Origin: Lentibacillus amyloliquefaciens
GTDB lineage: Bacteria; Bacillota; Bacilli; Bacillales; Amphibacillaceae
NCBI RefSeq assembly: GCF_001307805.1
Contig: NZ_CP013862.1
Coordinates: 434,001 to 498,000, forward strand
Direction: 5' to 3'
Length of the DNA stretch: 64,000 bases
Made by a program: the position numbers and the translations under genes. Of the stretch, positions 9,048 to 17,894 are shown piece by piece; positions within the stretch are counted from its first letter, which is position 1; each line of letters begins with the position of its first letter. Under the pieces are notes generated by a model. It had not been told where the DNA came from. It ran no database searches and saw nothing but the letters and a program-made list of their open reading frames with translations.

Positions 9048-9820
9048 CAGACACTGATCCCTTCCTGTGGGCTACTGGCAGTCGCATATCGCTTTTTGGG
9101 AATCCGGCCAGCTTCATAACCAAGTCGTCCTGCCAGAACAGCACGTTTCATCGCCTCAGCCATTTTGACAGGGTCTTCAGCTCCGGAGACAGCTGTGTTT
9201 AACAGAATACCATCTGCACCGAGTTCCATGGCTGTCACAACATCTTTCGGGGACCCGATTCCCGCATCGACAATCACCGGGACACCCGACTGCTCGATAA
9301 TCAAGCTTAAGTTAAGCGGATTGATAATCCCCTGCCCCGAGCCAATTGGTGACGCGCCGGGCATGATCGCATGTGCGCCCAATTTTTCCAATTTTCCGGC
9401 AAGAACGACATCATCGGACGTATAAGGGAGGACCGTGAATCCTTCGTTGAGCAATTCCTCAGTTGCCTTCAATGTTTCCACAGGGTCCGGCAGCAATGTT
9501 TTCTTATCCCCGATAACCTCGACTTTAATCATGTCACAAAGACCGGATGCATGTGCCAGCTTGGCTGTCCTTACAGCTTCCTTAGCAGTGTATGCGCCGG
9601 CTGTGTTCGGTAATAGGTCGTAGTTTTTGACATCGATTTTTTCCAATAAGTTGGGCTGTGATGGTTCAAAAATATCCATGCGGCGAACGGAGAAGGTTAA
9701 AATGTCTGTTTCCGACACATCAACAGCCTGTTTTTGTACATCAACATTCGGGTATTTTCCGGTTCCCAGCAGTAAGCGGGATTGAAACGATTTGTTGCCA
9801 ATGGTTAACATATCAGCCAC
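9047..9820 (-). CDS. thiG: Thiazole synthase ThiG
   Basis: 257 residues, a TIM-barrel enzyme that condenses deoxyxylulose phosphate, dehydroglycine and ThiS thiocarboxylate to make the thiazole of thiamine. Seen are [11 protein letters not shown] near the start, the Schiff-base Lys region [11 protein letters not shown] near residue 96, and the phosphate-binding end [24 protein letters not shown]. The start overlaps thiS by eight bases and the stop overlaps thiF, so translation is tightly coupled. Confidence 0.95.
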   Translation of the reverse strand: MADMLTIGNKSFQSRLLLGTGKYPNVDVQKQAVDVSETDILTFSVRRMDIFEPSQPNLLEKIDVKNYDLLPNTAGAYTAKEAVRTAKLAHASGLCDMIKVEVIGDKKTLLPDPVETLKATEELLNEGFTVLPYTSDDVVLAGKLEKLGAHAIMPGASPIGSGQGIINPLNLSLIIEQSGVPVIVDAGIGSPKDVVTAMELGADGILLNTAVSGAEDPVKMAEAMKRAVLAGRLGYEAGRIPKKRYATASSPQEGISV

Positions 9821-10016
9821 CTCCTACAAAATTGACCAATTCCAGTTTATCGCCATCCGCAACATTTGTTGTCGAATGGGTTTCCTTATCCAAGATTTCA
9901 CCGTTATATTCAACGATGACCACTGGCTGATCAGCTGCAAAGTGATTAATAACATCCGAAATCGTCCTTATATGCTCCGGTAATTGAACCGTCGAACCGT
10001 TAATTAAGAGATTCAT
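9813..10016 (-). CDS. thiS: Sulfur carrier protein ThiS
   Basis: 67 residues with a ubiquitin-like pattern ending in NFVGGG. The terminal GlyGly is the site adenylated by ThiF and converted to a thiocarboxylate. The ATG overlaps the thiO stop by four bases, and the 3' end overlaps thiG. Placement between thiO and thiG is the classic Bacillus order. Confidence 0.95.
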   Translation of the reverse strand: MNLLINGSTVQLPEHIRTISDVINHFAADQPVVIVEYNGEILDKETHSTTNVADGDKLELVNFVGGG

Positions 10017-11128
10017 AGATTAACCTCCTTATGTGATAGTTGCTGAAGTCGAAAGGTATCATTGACAGGTTTTCCTTCGATATAATCTGCCATCAGCGAA
10101 CCAGTAATCGGTGCTAATAAAATACCGTTTCGAAAATGTCCGGCTGCCACCCATAATCCGTTAATTTCAGGATGTTCGCCCATATAGGGCAATCCTGTTT
10201 TCGTTTGTGGCCTGTGACCGGTCCACGCCTTTTCCCATTTTGCATTTCTGAGTTCAGGGATCAGACCAATGGCACGCTTCATCAGTGAATGCAGACCGTC
10301 CAGCCGTACGGACTCATCTAGACTATTGGGCTTTTGTGTAGCGCCGATAATGAATCTGCCGCCGGACTTCGGTACAACATAACACCCCGGTGAAAATATA
10401 CTGGATGTCATCAAATGATCATCATGATAAACGGAAAAACATTCGCCTTTTACCGGGTACAGATCCAATAGCAGATCGGTTTTTTTCAAAAGCTCCCGGC
10501 TCCATACCCCGCCTGCTGTAATAACTGTTTTGGCTAAGATTGTGCGGGTAGTTGTTTTGACGCCGGTTATACGACTGTTCTCGGTTAAAAAATCCTGTAC
10601 TTCCGTATTTTCCAGAATCTCTGCCCCTAATTTAACAGCCGAATGCGCCAGCGCTTTCGTTAACAGTGGTGCATTGACCTGACCGTCATTAGGTATATAA
10701 AGTGCCCCTGCCACGGAATCAGCAGAAAGTTTCGGTTCTTTTTCGTTCAGTTGTTCACGGGATAGCCATTTTGCGTCTTCACCTGAATTCTGCTGACGTT
10801 CAGCAGTCTGTTTTAACTGTTTTGATTCTCCTTCCGTTCGGGCGAGTCGGATTATGCCGCTTTGAATCAGCTCGATATCGATTCCGCTGAGTGATTTTAG
10901 CTCTTGGGCTAATAAAGGAAACATTGCTCTGCTTTGACGTCCAAGTAATGAAAGCGGATTGTCGGTACCCACTTCATTTTGGGCGCCCAACATGCCTGCT
11001 GCGGCTCTGGATGTTTTCTGTCCGATTGCATCTTTTTCGATGATGAGAACATGATAATGGCGTTTGCTTAACTGAAAGGCAATCGAACTTCCAATAACAC
11101 CGCCGCCAACAATAATGACATCATACAT
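10013..11128 (-). CDS. thiO: Glycine oxidase ThiO
   Basis: An FAD-dependent amine oxidase that makes the dehydroglycine used by ThiG. The preferred start gives MYDVIIVGGGVIGSS, placing the dinucleotide-binding GxGxxG at the N-terminus as usual; an ATG 51 bases upstream lies inside tenI and would add an odd leader. The second half has GCYVVPKSGGRFIIGATQ and WAAGHFRNGILLAPITG-type motifs of the DAO family (seen as LWVAAGHFRNGILLAPIT). The ATG overlaps the tenI stop and uses a ribosome site inside that gene. About 371 residues, matching the family. Confidence 0.92.
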   Translation of the reverse strand: MYDVIIVGGGVIGSSIAFQLSKRHYHVLIIEKDAIGQKTSRAAAGMLGAQNEVGTDNPLSLLGRQSRAMFPLLAQELKSLSGIDIELIQSGIIRLARTEGESKQLKQTAERQQNSGEDAKWLSREQLNEKEPKLSADSVAGALYIPNDGQVNAPLLTKALAHSAVKLGAEILENTEVQDFLTENSRITGVKTTTRTILAKTVITAGGVWSRELLKKTDLLLDLYPVKGECFSVYHDDHLMTSSIFSPGCYVVPKSGGRFIIGATQKPNSLDESVRLDGLHSLMKRAIGLIPELRNAKWEKAWTGHRPQTKTGLPYMGEHPEINGLWVAAGHFRNGILLAPITGSLMADYIEGKPVNDTFRLQQLSHKEVNL

Positions 11129-11768
11129 TTCGCTCACCGCCTTTCTGCAATGCCTCATTATAGGCTGCTGCTTTTTCAAGAGGATTTTTGGCCATTAGTA
11201 TTCCGGATAATACTGCAATTCCGCTTGCTCCAGCTTGCATGACATCCGGTGTGTTTTCCGGTGTGATCCCGCCAATTGCCAGGACGGGAATGTTGACGTG
11301 TTGAACAACTTTTCTTAATTCTGTCAGCCCTTTAGGTGGTAAGCCGGGTTTTGACCGGGTTCTGAATACGTGACCGAAAACTAAATAATCAGCACCATGA
11401 CGCCAGGCATAAATGGCCTCTTGTACCGAGTGGACAGAACAGCCAATATTAAGATTGGGGTAAGTACGACGAACAGTCTCTTGATCAATGCTGGCATGAG
11501 TGAGTTGCACGCCTTTAGTGTTCATGTCATGGGCAATTGCCACACGATGATTGACAACAAGTTTATCCATCGGCACACCTTTGGAATGAAGCAGCTGGAT
11601 GGTTTGAATCATTTTTTTATCGGACCATGATTTCTCCCGAAGATGAATAACATCTGCCTGGTGAACGATCTGTTCGGTTATTGCCGTCAGTTCTTCCGGG
11701 GATTGCTGCCCGGTTGAGATGACATGGAGTTTTCCGATAGTTGCCTCACATTTTTGAACACGGTCCAC
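11121..11768 (-). CDS. tenI: Thiazole tautomerase TenI
   Basis: About 215 residues of the ThiE/TenI barrel. It reads LHVISTG near the start, IHLREKSWSD, and FGHVFRTRSKPGLPPKG, ending with PVLAIGGITPENTPDVMQAGASGIAVLSGI. The catalytic His of TenI lies in the GHVF segment, and the ThiE-type pyrophosphate site is not obvious, so aromatisation of the thiazole is the better call than thiamine-phosphate synthase. A GGAG site sits eight bases before a GTG at 11768. The GTG two codons earlier is too close to that site. First gene of the operon, downstream of the riboswitch. Confidence 0.88.
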   Translation of the reverse strand: MDRVQKCEATIGKLHVISTGQQSPEELTAITEQIVHQADVIHLREKSWSDKKMIQTIQLLHSKGVPMDKLVVNHRVAIAHDMNTKGVQLTHASIDQETVRRTYPNLNIGCSVHSVQEAIYAWRHGADYLVFGHVFRTRSKPGLPPKGLTELRKVVQHVNIPVLAIGGITPENTPDVMQAGASGIAVLSGILMAKNPLEKAAAYNEALQKGGERNV

Positions 11769-11800
11769 TGACACAGCTCCTTTACCACTTTGAAAACATT

Positions 11801-11837
11801 AAAAAAACCACTTTCCTGATGGGAGGAAAGTGGTTTT
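11801..11837 (-). terminator. Riboswitch-controlled terminator of the thi operon
   Basis: A stem pairing AAACCACTTTCCT with AGGAAAGTGGTTT around a 6-base loop, followed on the minus strand by a run of seven T. It lies between the TPP aptamer and tenI and is the likely expression platform: TPP binding lets this hairpin form and stops transcription. Confidence 0.88.
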
Positions 11838-11873
11838 GAACGTATAGTTGGTTATAGAATGGTAATTATCGTT

Positions 11874-11970
11874 CGGTCACTTCCCTTCGCCGGCATCAAC
11901 CGTATCAGGTTCAAAGGGTCTTAAAGTTCATCACTTTAATCTCAGCCTTTTTAAAAGGCACCCCTAGTGA
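11874..11970 (-). promoter_or_regulatory. TPP riboswitch (THI element)
   Basis: Read on the minus strand it has the hallmark blocks of the THI box: ACTAGGGGTGCC, then GGCTGAGATTAAAG, then ACCCTTTGAACCTGAT and GGTTGATGCCGGCGAAGGGAAGT. The ends pair to form P1 (TCACT with AGTGA). It senses thiamine pyrophosphate and controls the downstream thiazole operon. Confidence 0.95.
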
Positions 11971-11989
11971 TTTTTCAATTGTTAGTTAA

Positions 11990-12017
11990 ATTGTAACATC
12001 GATAAAACCATTGTCAA
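11990..12017 (-). promoter_or_regulatory. Sigma-A-type promoter of the thi operon
   Basis: On the minus strand TTGACA (12012-12017) is followed after 16 bases by TACAAT (11990-11995), about 20 bases upstream of the TPP aptamer. No gene is seen from here to the acetyltransferase at 12318; that stretch holds only a fragment of a dispersed GGGCGC repeat. Confidence 0.75.
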
Positions 12018-12317
12018 TGGTTCAAATTTTCTATCACATTGAGGTGCTGTGAAGTTAATAAGATCACTGTGTGGAGGACAGGATGGGTCGCTCAAACAAA
12101 GGCACGTAAGACTGCGGCAATGGCGGCCACAGAACCGATACCGGTGGCTATGTTCCTTTTATCGGGCGCTTTTCCCTAATAAGGATTAGCTCAATATCAC
12201 GTATAAGGGGCCACATTGCGAAATAAGGTTAGATCATTTCTTTGCATTTTTTTTAGCTGAAATCGAGATAACTGACTTGTGTATTAAGATAAAGCAATTC
12301 TTTTTGGGTGCGACAAA

Positions 12318-12827
12318 ATGGACGATTCAATTCATAATACATTTGAAAGCGTTAGAACAGAAAATCTGTTTCTTCGAATACCAGAGGAAGAAGATTTGCA
12401 TTCTGTTTTTTCGATTGAAGGAAACCCTGCCACAAATAAATATCGACCTGCTGGCCCGATGAAAGACATTAACGAAGCAGAAGAAACTTTAAAAGAATGG
12501 AGAAACAACTGGGAAATTTACGGATACTGGGCGGTTATTTTACCATCCTCACCGGAAATAATTGGATTCGACGGCATCAGACGAGAAAACTGGAAAAACC
12601 GGAATATATTAAACCTTTATTACAGGTTTTCACCTAAGGCTTGGGGTCGTGGGAATGCGAAAGAAGTGGCTGGAACTGCTGTTGAAATGGCAGACGTTTA
12701 CCTCCCCAATTTACCGGTTGTGGCGCGTATTCGCTCTGTTAATAAACCAACTATACGAGTAGCTGAAAGAGTTGGCCTTCAGCATTGTTCTAACAGTTTC
12801 TCCTCAGCTAAGAAGTTTAAATATTAA
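12318..12827 (+). CDS. GNAT family N-acetyltransferase (RimJ/RimL-like)
   Basis: 169 residues. TENLFLRIPEEEDLHSVFSI at the N-terminus is the usual first strand and helix of RimJ/RimL-type acetyltransferases. KAWGRGNAKEVAGTAV near residue 110 is the acetyl-CoA-binding RGxA-like loop, and NKPTIRVAERVGLQ is the typical SxxxxxKxGF-like end motif. The ribosome site is weak. The acceptor substrate is unknown. It stands alone between the thi operon promoter and a transposase remnant. Confidence 0.75.
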   Translation: MDDSIHNTFESVRTENLFLRIPEEEDLHSVFSIEGNPATNKYRPAGPMKDINEAEETLKEWRNNWEIYGYWAVILPSSPEIIGFDGIRRENWKNRNILNLYYRFSPKAWGRGNAKEVAGTAVEMADVYLPNLPVVARIRSVNKPTIRVAERVGLQHCSNSFSSAKKFKY

Positions 12828-13204
12828 AGAACAGTAGTTATTTTGACTTACAAAGTGCAAATAGAGCACAGGTTAAAAACCTTTCTTCAAAGTATGGCAA
12901 AGAAGAGAAAGAAAAGTAAATACAAAAGTCAAATAAGATGTATGTTCGATAAATTTTTGAGTGATTGCAAATATCATTATTCAATTATACGGGCGCGCGC
13001 GACAAGTTCTGCTATAAGCGCTTCACAGCGTGAAATGCAAGGAATTCATTTTCATAGATTCTAACTTTGCAACGGAGGATAGGAATGATGAAACCAGGTT
13101 TTCTGAAACTATCCCATCAATATTCCTGCGTGCGTTATGAATGACAGTTCATGGGGTACGAAGCACAGGTAGAGTCGGCAGAAGGAAGGCTAAAGCCATT
13201 CCAA

Positions 13205-13795
13205 TTGGAAAAGGTATGTTAACTGATATGCCCGTCTGTACAAAAAGAGCGGCAGGAAGCCTATCCGCGTTACCTTGTGCACAACCTGGCAGACGTTGAA
13301 TCAGGGATTATTTTGAAAACTGACGCAAGTATTGCTTCCGGTACAGCCGAAAGAGAAATAAGCCAACAACAGCTAAACGCTATCCGTTTTCAGCATCCAC
13401 AAATCCATATACAGATATTTTCAGGTGACAAGGCATATGGCGCACCGGCGTATGGCTTATCTATTTTCTCAAGGCATCATGCCTTTGATTTCGCTGCGGG
13501 ACCATGAGTTGGAAGAAGTTCCGACTTGGCAAAGGGAAACCCACAACCCTGAACACCAAAGAAAACGGCAGGAAAAAATCGATAAAGTGAGGACTGAAAA
13601 TTAAGAAAAACAAATTCAGAATGACGGCAACTACTAGGACATCCAGAACAAGCGTGTTCAGCGTGAACATGGCTTCGCTGAGGCCAAGGCAATGCATGGG
13701 GTAGACCGTGCCAACAGCAGAGGGCCGGACTGTATGTAGGAGCAGGCACTATGTACCGCCATAAAAACAGTAGTTTTTCACGAGTCTTCTAAAGT
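13205..13795 (+). pseudogene. Remnant of an IS1182-family transposase
   Basis: Fragments in different frames with stops between them. They include LADVESGIILKTDASIASG, then an IQIFSGDKAYGAPAYGL-like piece, then HNPEHQRKRQEKIDKV, and finally QRVQREHGFAEAKAMHGVDRA, which matches the HGxAEAKxxHGLxRAxxRG end of IS1182 transposases. Stops (for example in TACTAGGAC and GTAGACC) and frame breaks show it is dead. The last ~28 bases recur near 20,900. The 380 bases upstream of it contain no convincing gene. Confidence 0.65.
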
Positions 13796-13804
13796 ATTTA
13801 TAAC

Positions 13805-13863
13805 ACTCATTTGTAAACCGTATTAAATAACGGGTTTACAAATGAGTGATTACTAAATACAAT
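13805..13863 (+). promoter_or_regulatory. BirA operator overlapping the bioY promoter
   Basis: A perfect 15-base inverted repeat, ACTCATTTGTAAACC at 13805-13819 and its complement at 13833-13847, contains the biotin repressor half-sites TTGTAAACC and GGTTTACAA. The spacer is 13 bases, slightly shorter than the 14-16 I recall for this regulator. A TTTACA -35 (13835-13840) lies inside the right arm, and a TACAAT -10 (13858-13863) follows after 17 bases, so BirA binding would block the promoter. Confidence 0.88.
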
Positions 13864-13902
13864 AGATAGTATCTTTTTATAATCTAAATGGGGGGAGAAG
13901 AT

Positions 13903-14457
13903 ATGTCTACAAAAGAAATGGTTTACATAGCGTTATTTGCCGCGTTGATTGGTGTGCTGGGTATAATTCCACCGATTCCGCTAGGATTTATTCCTGTGCC
14001 AATTACTGCACAAACTTTGGGTGTCATGCTGGCAGGCTGCTTTTTAGGAAGGAAAATGGGAGCGCTAAGTTTAGTGTTATTTATTGTTTTAATTGCGATT
14101 GGCTTACCGCTGTTAACAGGTGGACGTGGAGGTTTTTCTGTGCTGGTCGGTCCTTCTGCCGGTTATATTCTCAGCTGGCCAATTGCAGCTTATCTAATTG
14201 GTTACTTTGTTGAAAAGATTTGGAGTAAATTAGCTGTGTGGAAGGTAATTGCTATTAACATTTTGTTTGGTGTGATACTTGTTAGTTTAATTGGTGCGCC
14301 TGTTATGGCAATAATTACAGGTACTTCTGTATGGGCAGGGCTTGTTGGTGCAACGGTGTTCCTGCCTGGGGACTGTCTGAAAGCAGTTATTGCTGCTTTC
14401 ATTGCAGTGCAATTAAAACCGGTCAGTCCAATGGAAGAGAAAACTCAGGGAGTGTAA
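13903..14457 (+). CDS. bioY: Biotin transporter substrate-binding component BioY
   Basis: 184 residues from the preferred ATG, which has a GGGGGAG site; an ATG five codons earlier overlaps that site. Six membrane segments are apparent, with the BioY motifs PVPITAQTLGVMLAGCFLG near residue 40 and GGRGGFSVLVGPSAGYILSWP near residue 80. It is the S component of an ECF transporter and binds biotin. It is controlled by a BirA operator and followed directly by yhfT; ECF energizing genes lie further down the same locus. Confidence 0.93.
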   Translation: MSTKEMVYIALFAALIGVLGIIPPIPLGFIPVPITAQTLGVMLAGCFLGRKMGALSLVLFIVLIAIGLPLLTGGRGGFSVLVGPSAGYILSWPIAAYLIGYFVEKIWSKLAVWKVIAINILFGVILVSLIGAPVMAIITGTSVWAGLVGATVFLPGDCLKAVIAAFIAVQLKPVSPMEEKTQGV

Positions 14458-14459
14458 GT

Positions 14460-15950
14460 ATGCAAATGAAATCATGGAATGTAATGGATGCTATTATTCA
14501 ACACGCAAAAAAATCACCTGACAAAATTGCGATTTGTGAAAGAGGGAAAACATGTACATATGCCGATCTTCTTCATCAAGTGAGAAAAGTTTCCTGTGGG
14601 TTAAAGAAAAATAAAGGAGTAAATGACAGAGTTGTGATTATCTCCGATAATTGTATAGAGTATGCGGAAGTATTTCTTGGTGCAATCTATGCCGGCTGTA
14701 TCCCGGTAGTGCTTGATCCCAAATGGAGTCAAAAAGAAATGATTCAAGTATTAGACAATAACAATCTTTCACTTCTTTTTGGGGACAAATATAAGCTTAT
14801 GAAAATCCCTGATAAAACCATGCAAACAAAGATTTCTTTTCAAGAAGATAAGGATATCACTTCCTATAGTACATGGCTAGCTTCACAAACAGAAGATACT
14901 GTTATGGAAACGAATGAAATGCTATTCATAGGCTATACCTCTGGAACAACCGGGAAACCAAAAGGGTTTATGCGAAGTCACCAATCATGGATTAAAAGTT
15001 TTGAATCAGGTATAGACGTATTTAGGTTTAAAGAGAACGATCATTTTATCGCGCCGGGTTCCTTTGCTCATTCTCTATCATTGTTTGTGCTTATACAGAG
15101 CTTATATCTTGGTGGTACGTTTCATATGGTTCGTAAATTCAATGCGGAAAAAGTGGCTGCTATATGCAATCAGTACAAAGATATTATTTTGTTTGTTGTT
15201 CCTACGATGATTCAATCATTAATCGAGAGTACAATAAATGAAGCGGACATTAAGAGATTGATCAGTTCGGGTTCGAGGTGGACTGCAGCTATGAAGAAAC
15301 AGGCTATTAAACGATTTGGCAAAACAAAGTTATTTGAGTTCTATGGTACCTCGGAGGCAAGTTATATTAGCTACCTGGATGTCTCAGAAGAAACCGGCTT
15401 AAATTCTGCAGGGAGGATTTTTCCTGGAGTTGAAATCTGTGTATGTGATGAAAATGGATGGGAACATGACAGAGGGGAAGTGGGGCAGCTCAGGGTAAAA
15501 AGCGAAATGGTTTTCACTGGCTATGATCACATGCCTGAAGAGACTAAAGCTGTTTTTCATGATGGCTGGCTTTTATTAGGAGATTATGGCTATCTGGATG
15601 AAAATAATCAATTATATCTAAGCGGACGAAAGAAGAATATGATTATTACGGGCGGATTGAATGTTTTCCCTGAAGAAGTGGAAACTGTTCTTAAGCAAAT
15701 CCCGGAAGTTAAGGAATCCATGGTGTTTGGCATTCCCGATCTACACTGGGGTGAAAAAGTTGGTGCCATTGTTTCCTGGAAAGGCGAAAGGGAACTTTCA
15801 ACTGTTAATTTGAGAAAATATTGTTCTGATTTTTTGGCAGCATATAAAATCCCTAAAAAGGTAATGACGGTTGATTCCTTTGTCTATACAGGCGGCGGTA
15901 AGGTAGCGCGTAAGGCGATGGAAGACCAAATGAGGGGTGTGCTCTCATGA
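14460..15950 (+). CDS. yhfT: Acyl-CoA synthetase, YhfT-like
   Basis: About 496 residues, a class I adenylate-forming enzyme. The phosphate loop YTSGTTGKPKG is near residue 160, FYGTSEAS near 295, GDYGYLDENNQLYLSGRKK near 380, and a C-terminal GGKVARK with the catalytic Lys. It starts two bases after bioY with a GGGAG site inside bioY. The order bioY-yhfT-yhfS under a BirA operator matches the yhfUTS operon of Bacillus subtilis, which is known to be biotin-regulated. The acid it activates is not established. A role in supplying or recovering a pimelate-like biotin precursor is an inference from regulation. Confidence 0.88.
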   Translation: MQMKSWNVMDAIIQHAKKSPDKIAICERGKTCTYADLLHQVRKVSCGLKKNKGVNDRVVIISDNCIEYAEVFLGAIYAGCIPVVLDPKWSQKEMIQVLDNNNLSLLFGDKYKLMKIPDKTMQTKISFQEDKDITSYSTWLASQTEDTVMETNEMLFIGYTSGTTGKPKGFMRSHQSWIKSFESGIDVFRFKENDHFIAPGSFAHSLSLFVLIQSLYLGGTFHMVRKFNAEKVAAICNQYKDIILFVVPTMIQSLIESTINEADIKRLISSGSRWTAAMKKQAIKRFGKTKLFEFYGTSEASYISYLDVSEETGLNSAGRIFPGVEICVCDENGWEHDRGEVGQLRVKSEMVFTGYDHMPEETKAVFHDGWLLLGDYGYLDENNQLYLSGRKKNMIITGGLNVFPEEVETVLKQIPEVKESMVFGIPDLHWGEKVGAIVSWKGERELSTVNLRKYCSDFLAAYKIPKKVMTVDSFVYTGGGKVARKAMEDQMRGVLS

Positions 15951-17098
15951 CAGAATGTGTTTTCGTGACAGCTAAACGAACCCCAATAGGCAAAAAGGGG
16001 GGAGTACTGAAGTCACTTGATCCGGAAAAACTTCTATCGCCACTCATTGAGAGAATCATGACTGAAAGTGGACTAGCTGCTGAATCAGTAGCTGATGTCA
16101 TTGCTGGGAATGTGGTAGGTCCAGGGGGAAACATTTCCCGCGTGTCATTACTTAATGCTGGGCTGCCTGTTACTGTACCGGGGGTAACAATTGATAGGCA
16201 ATGCGGGTCCGGACTTGAGGCAATTCAACTTGCAGCACGTCACATTCAAAGCGGTGCGGGTGAAATTTATCTGGCGGGCGGTACAGAAAGCACGAGTCGG
16301 GAACCGTGGAAACTGGCAAGACCAAAGCATATGTCAGGCACACCCACATTATATGAGCGTGCCCCTTTCACACCACCTTCTTATGGTGACCCTGATATGG
16401 GGATTGCGGCGGAGAATGTTGCGAAAAAATATCAGATAACCAGAGAAGCACAAGATGAATACGCAGGAAAAAGTCATAAAAAAGCGATTAATGCTATAAG
16501 GAGAAAGCGTTTTTCGGATGAAATTGTTCCATTGGAAGTTACAGGGCAACTGGTGAGTGCAGATGAATGTCCACGTGATCACTCAAAATTGGAGAATATC
16601 CTGAGACGAATGCCTCCATTATTTCACAAAGACGGAAGTGTGACGGCTGGAAATGCTTGCCCGGTTAATGATGGTGCGGCATTAGTGCTGACAATGTCGA
16701 GCCAAAAATGCAAAGAACTTGGGCTGGTACCGGCTGTGCGTTTTGTGGATGCTGCAGTGGCAGGGGTAGATCCAGCCTTACTTGGCATTGGTCCTGTTCC
16801 AGCGGTAAAAAAACTGTTAAAACGACAGCAATTAACGATAGAAGATATTGATATCGTCGAATTTAACGAAGCATTTTCTTCACAAGTGCTTGCATCACTC
16901 AAAGAACTCGAAATACCGGAAGAAAAAGTAAATGTGAATGGCGGGGCTATAGCATTAGGACATCCATACGGGGCATCCGGAGCTATTTTGATGACACGAT
17001 TAATGACAGAAATGAAGTACGGAAACTATAAAAGAGGTCTTGCAACCCTTGGAATAGGTGGGGGAATGGGACTGGCAGTACTAGTAGAGGCGATATGA
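15947..17098 (+). CDS. yhfS: Thiolase-like protein YhfS lacking the second active-site cysteine
   Basis: 383 residues of the thiolase fold. The nucleophile region is IDRQCGSGLEAIQLAARHIQ near residue 85 and the catalytic His is in ALGHPYGASGA near residue 340. The C-terminal motif that normally reads CxGGGxG is LGIGGGMG here, so the second catalytic Cys is Gly. It overlaps yhfT by four bases and is followed directly by a half-hotdog gene. Thiolysis or Claisen condensation is the usual reaction; without the second Cys, activity may be altered. Confidence 0.85.
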   Translation: MTECVFVTAKRTPIGKKGGVLKSLDPEKLLSPLIERIMTESGLAAESVADVIAGNVVGPGGNISRVSLLNAGLPVTVPGVTIDRQCGSGLEAIQLAARHIQSGAGEIYLAGGTESTSREPWKLARPKHMSGTPTLYERAPFTPPSYGDPDMGIAAENVAKKYQITREAQDEYAGKSHKKAINAIRRKRFSDEIVPLEVTGQLVSADECPRDHSKLENILRRMPPLFHKDGSVTAGNACPVNDGAALVLTMSSQKCKELGLVPAVRFVDAAVAGVDPALLGIGPVPAVKKLLKRQQLTIEDIDIVEFNEAFSSQVLASLKELEIPEEKVNVNGGAIALGHPYGASGAILMTRLMTEMKYGNYKRGLATLGIGGGMGLAVLVEAI

Positions 17099-17455
17099 GT
17101 GAATGAATCTCGTGAAGTTGTTATGACAGCGGAATGGGTTAGGCAATATGCACAATCTATTGAAGCACCATTAACACAAGTAAATGGTAATTACATTGCG
17201 CCGCCAACGATGATTATGCTGTTCTGGCAATTGTTTGATTCATGGAAGCAGGAAGATAGATTCCTTTTGCATGTGAAACAGACATATCATTACGTTTGTC
17301 CAATTACATCCGATATGACACTGGATTGTACGCTTACCTTAAAAAAACAAAGAAAAGTTGGTTCGGATGAGTATAAAGTTTATCTTTTAACTTGTTTCTA
17401 TCAACATGAAATTATAGCGACCGCTAAGACAACATTAATGATACCAGGTGAGTAG
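17099..17455 (+). CDS. MaoC-like half protein (N-terminal hotdog type)
   Basis: 118 residues starting at a GTG directly after the yhfS stop, with AGAGG eight bases upstream. MTAEWVRQYAQSIEAP followed by NYIAPPTMIM resembles the FAS1-like N-terminal domain of MaoC hydratases (REWxRxYAxAI...APPTF), which lacks the catalytic Asp and His. It would pair with a catalytic half such as the next gene to form an (R)-specific enoyl-CoA hydratase or dehydratase. The call is by motif only. Confidence 0.6.
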   Translation: MNESREVVMTAEWVRQYAQSIEAPLTQVNGNYIAPPTMIMLFWQLFDSWKQEDRFLLHVKQTYHYVCPITSDMTLDCTLTLKKQRKVGSDEYKVYLLTCFYQHEIIATAKTTLMIPGE

Positions 17456-17670
17456 TTTGAAAGAACCTAAAATTACATCATAAATAAAAATGTGTATAAC
17501 AAATAGGCCTACTAAAAAGTAAACTTGGAAAAAAATGTAATTTCGTAAGCTTACGTTATCAATGCACATACTTAGGTTCAATACTGGAGTTTTATAACAC
17601 ATCCCCGTTACATTTATAGTGGATAGAACAGACATTGACTGTTTGCCCAATAATAAACTGGAATTGTTTA

Positions 17671-17894
17671 TACAAGGATTAGTTTACGTGCTCGATGGCA
17701 CACTTATTTGTTCTTGAAAAGGCAAACGGCACATCTTTAATATGCGGGCAGTATATAACTGTCACCACTCACCTCCCCGTGCTCTGTAGTGTATCTGTTT
17801 ATCCAACTATATTATAGCAACTTTTAACGTGGATGGGGAGCTTCTTTCATTACATTTTTGTGCCTTGAGCACAGCGAAAGGAATGATACTTAAT
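17671..17894 (+). promoter_or_regulatory. Conserved leader, copy A, before the catalytic MaoC half
   Basis: About 224 bases that recur upstream of bisC, with roughly four of five positions alike. The last ~45 bases before the start codon, including the ribosome site, are almost unchanged. Conserved elements are GTGCTC at 17688-17693 and at 17779-17784, GAGCAC at 17867-17872 inside a GTGC-CTTGA-GCAC hairpin, and a CAG/CTG hairpin near 17750. The stretch from 17456 to here has no gene. A structured cis-acting RNA is the favoured reading; a repeated mobile sequence is the alternative. Confidence 0.55.

Noticed and set aside
12843..13064. 73-residue open frame after the acetyltransferase gene
   Set aside because: No ribosome site, basic low-information composition and no family resemblance; it abuts a decayed insertion sequence.
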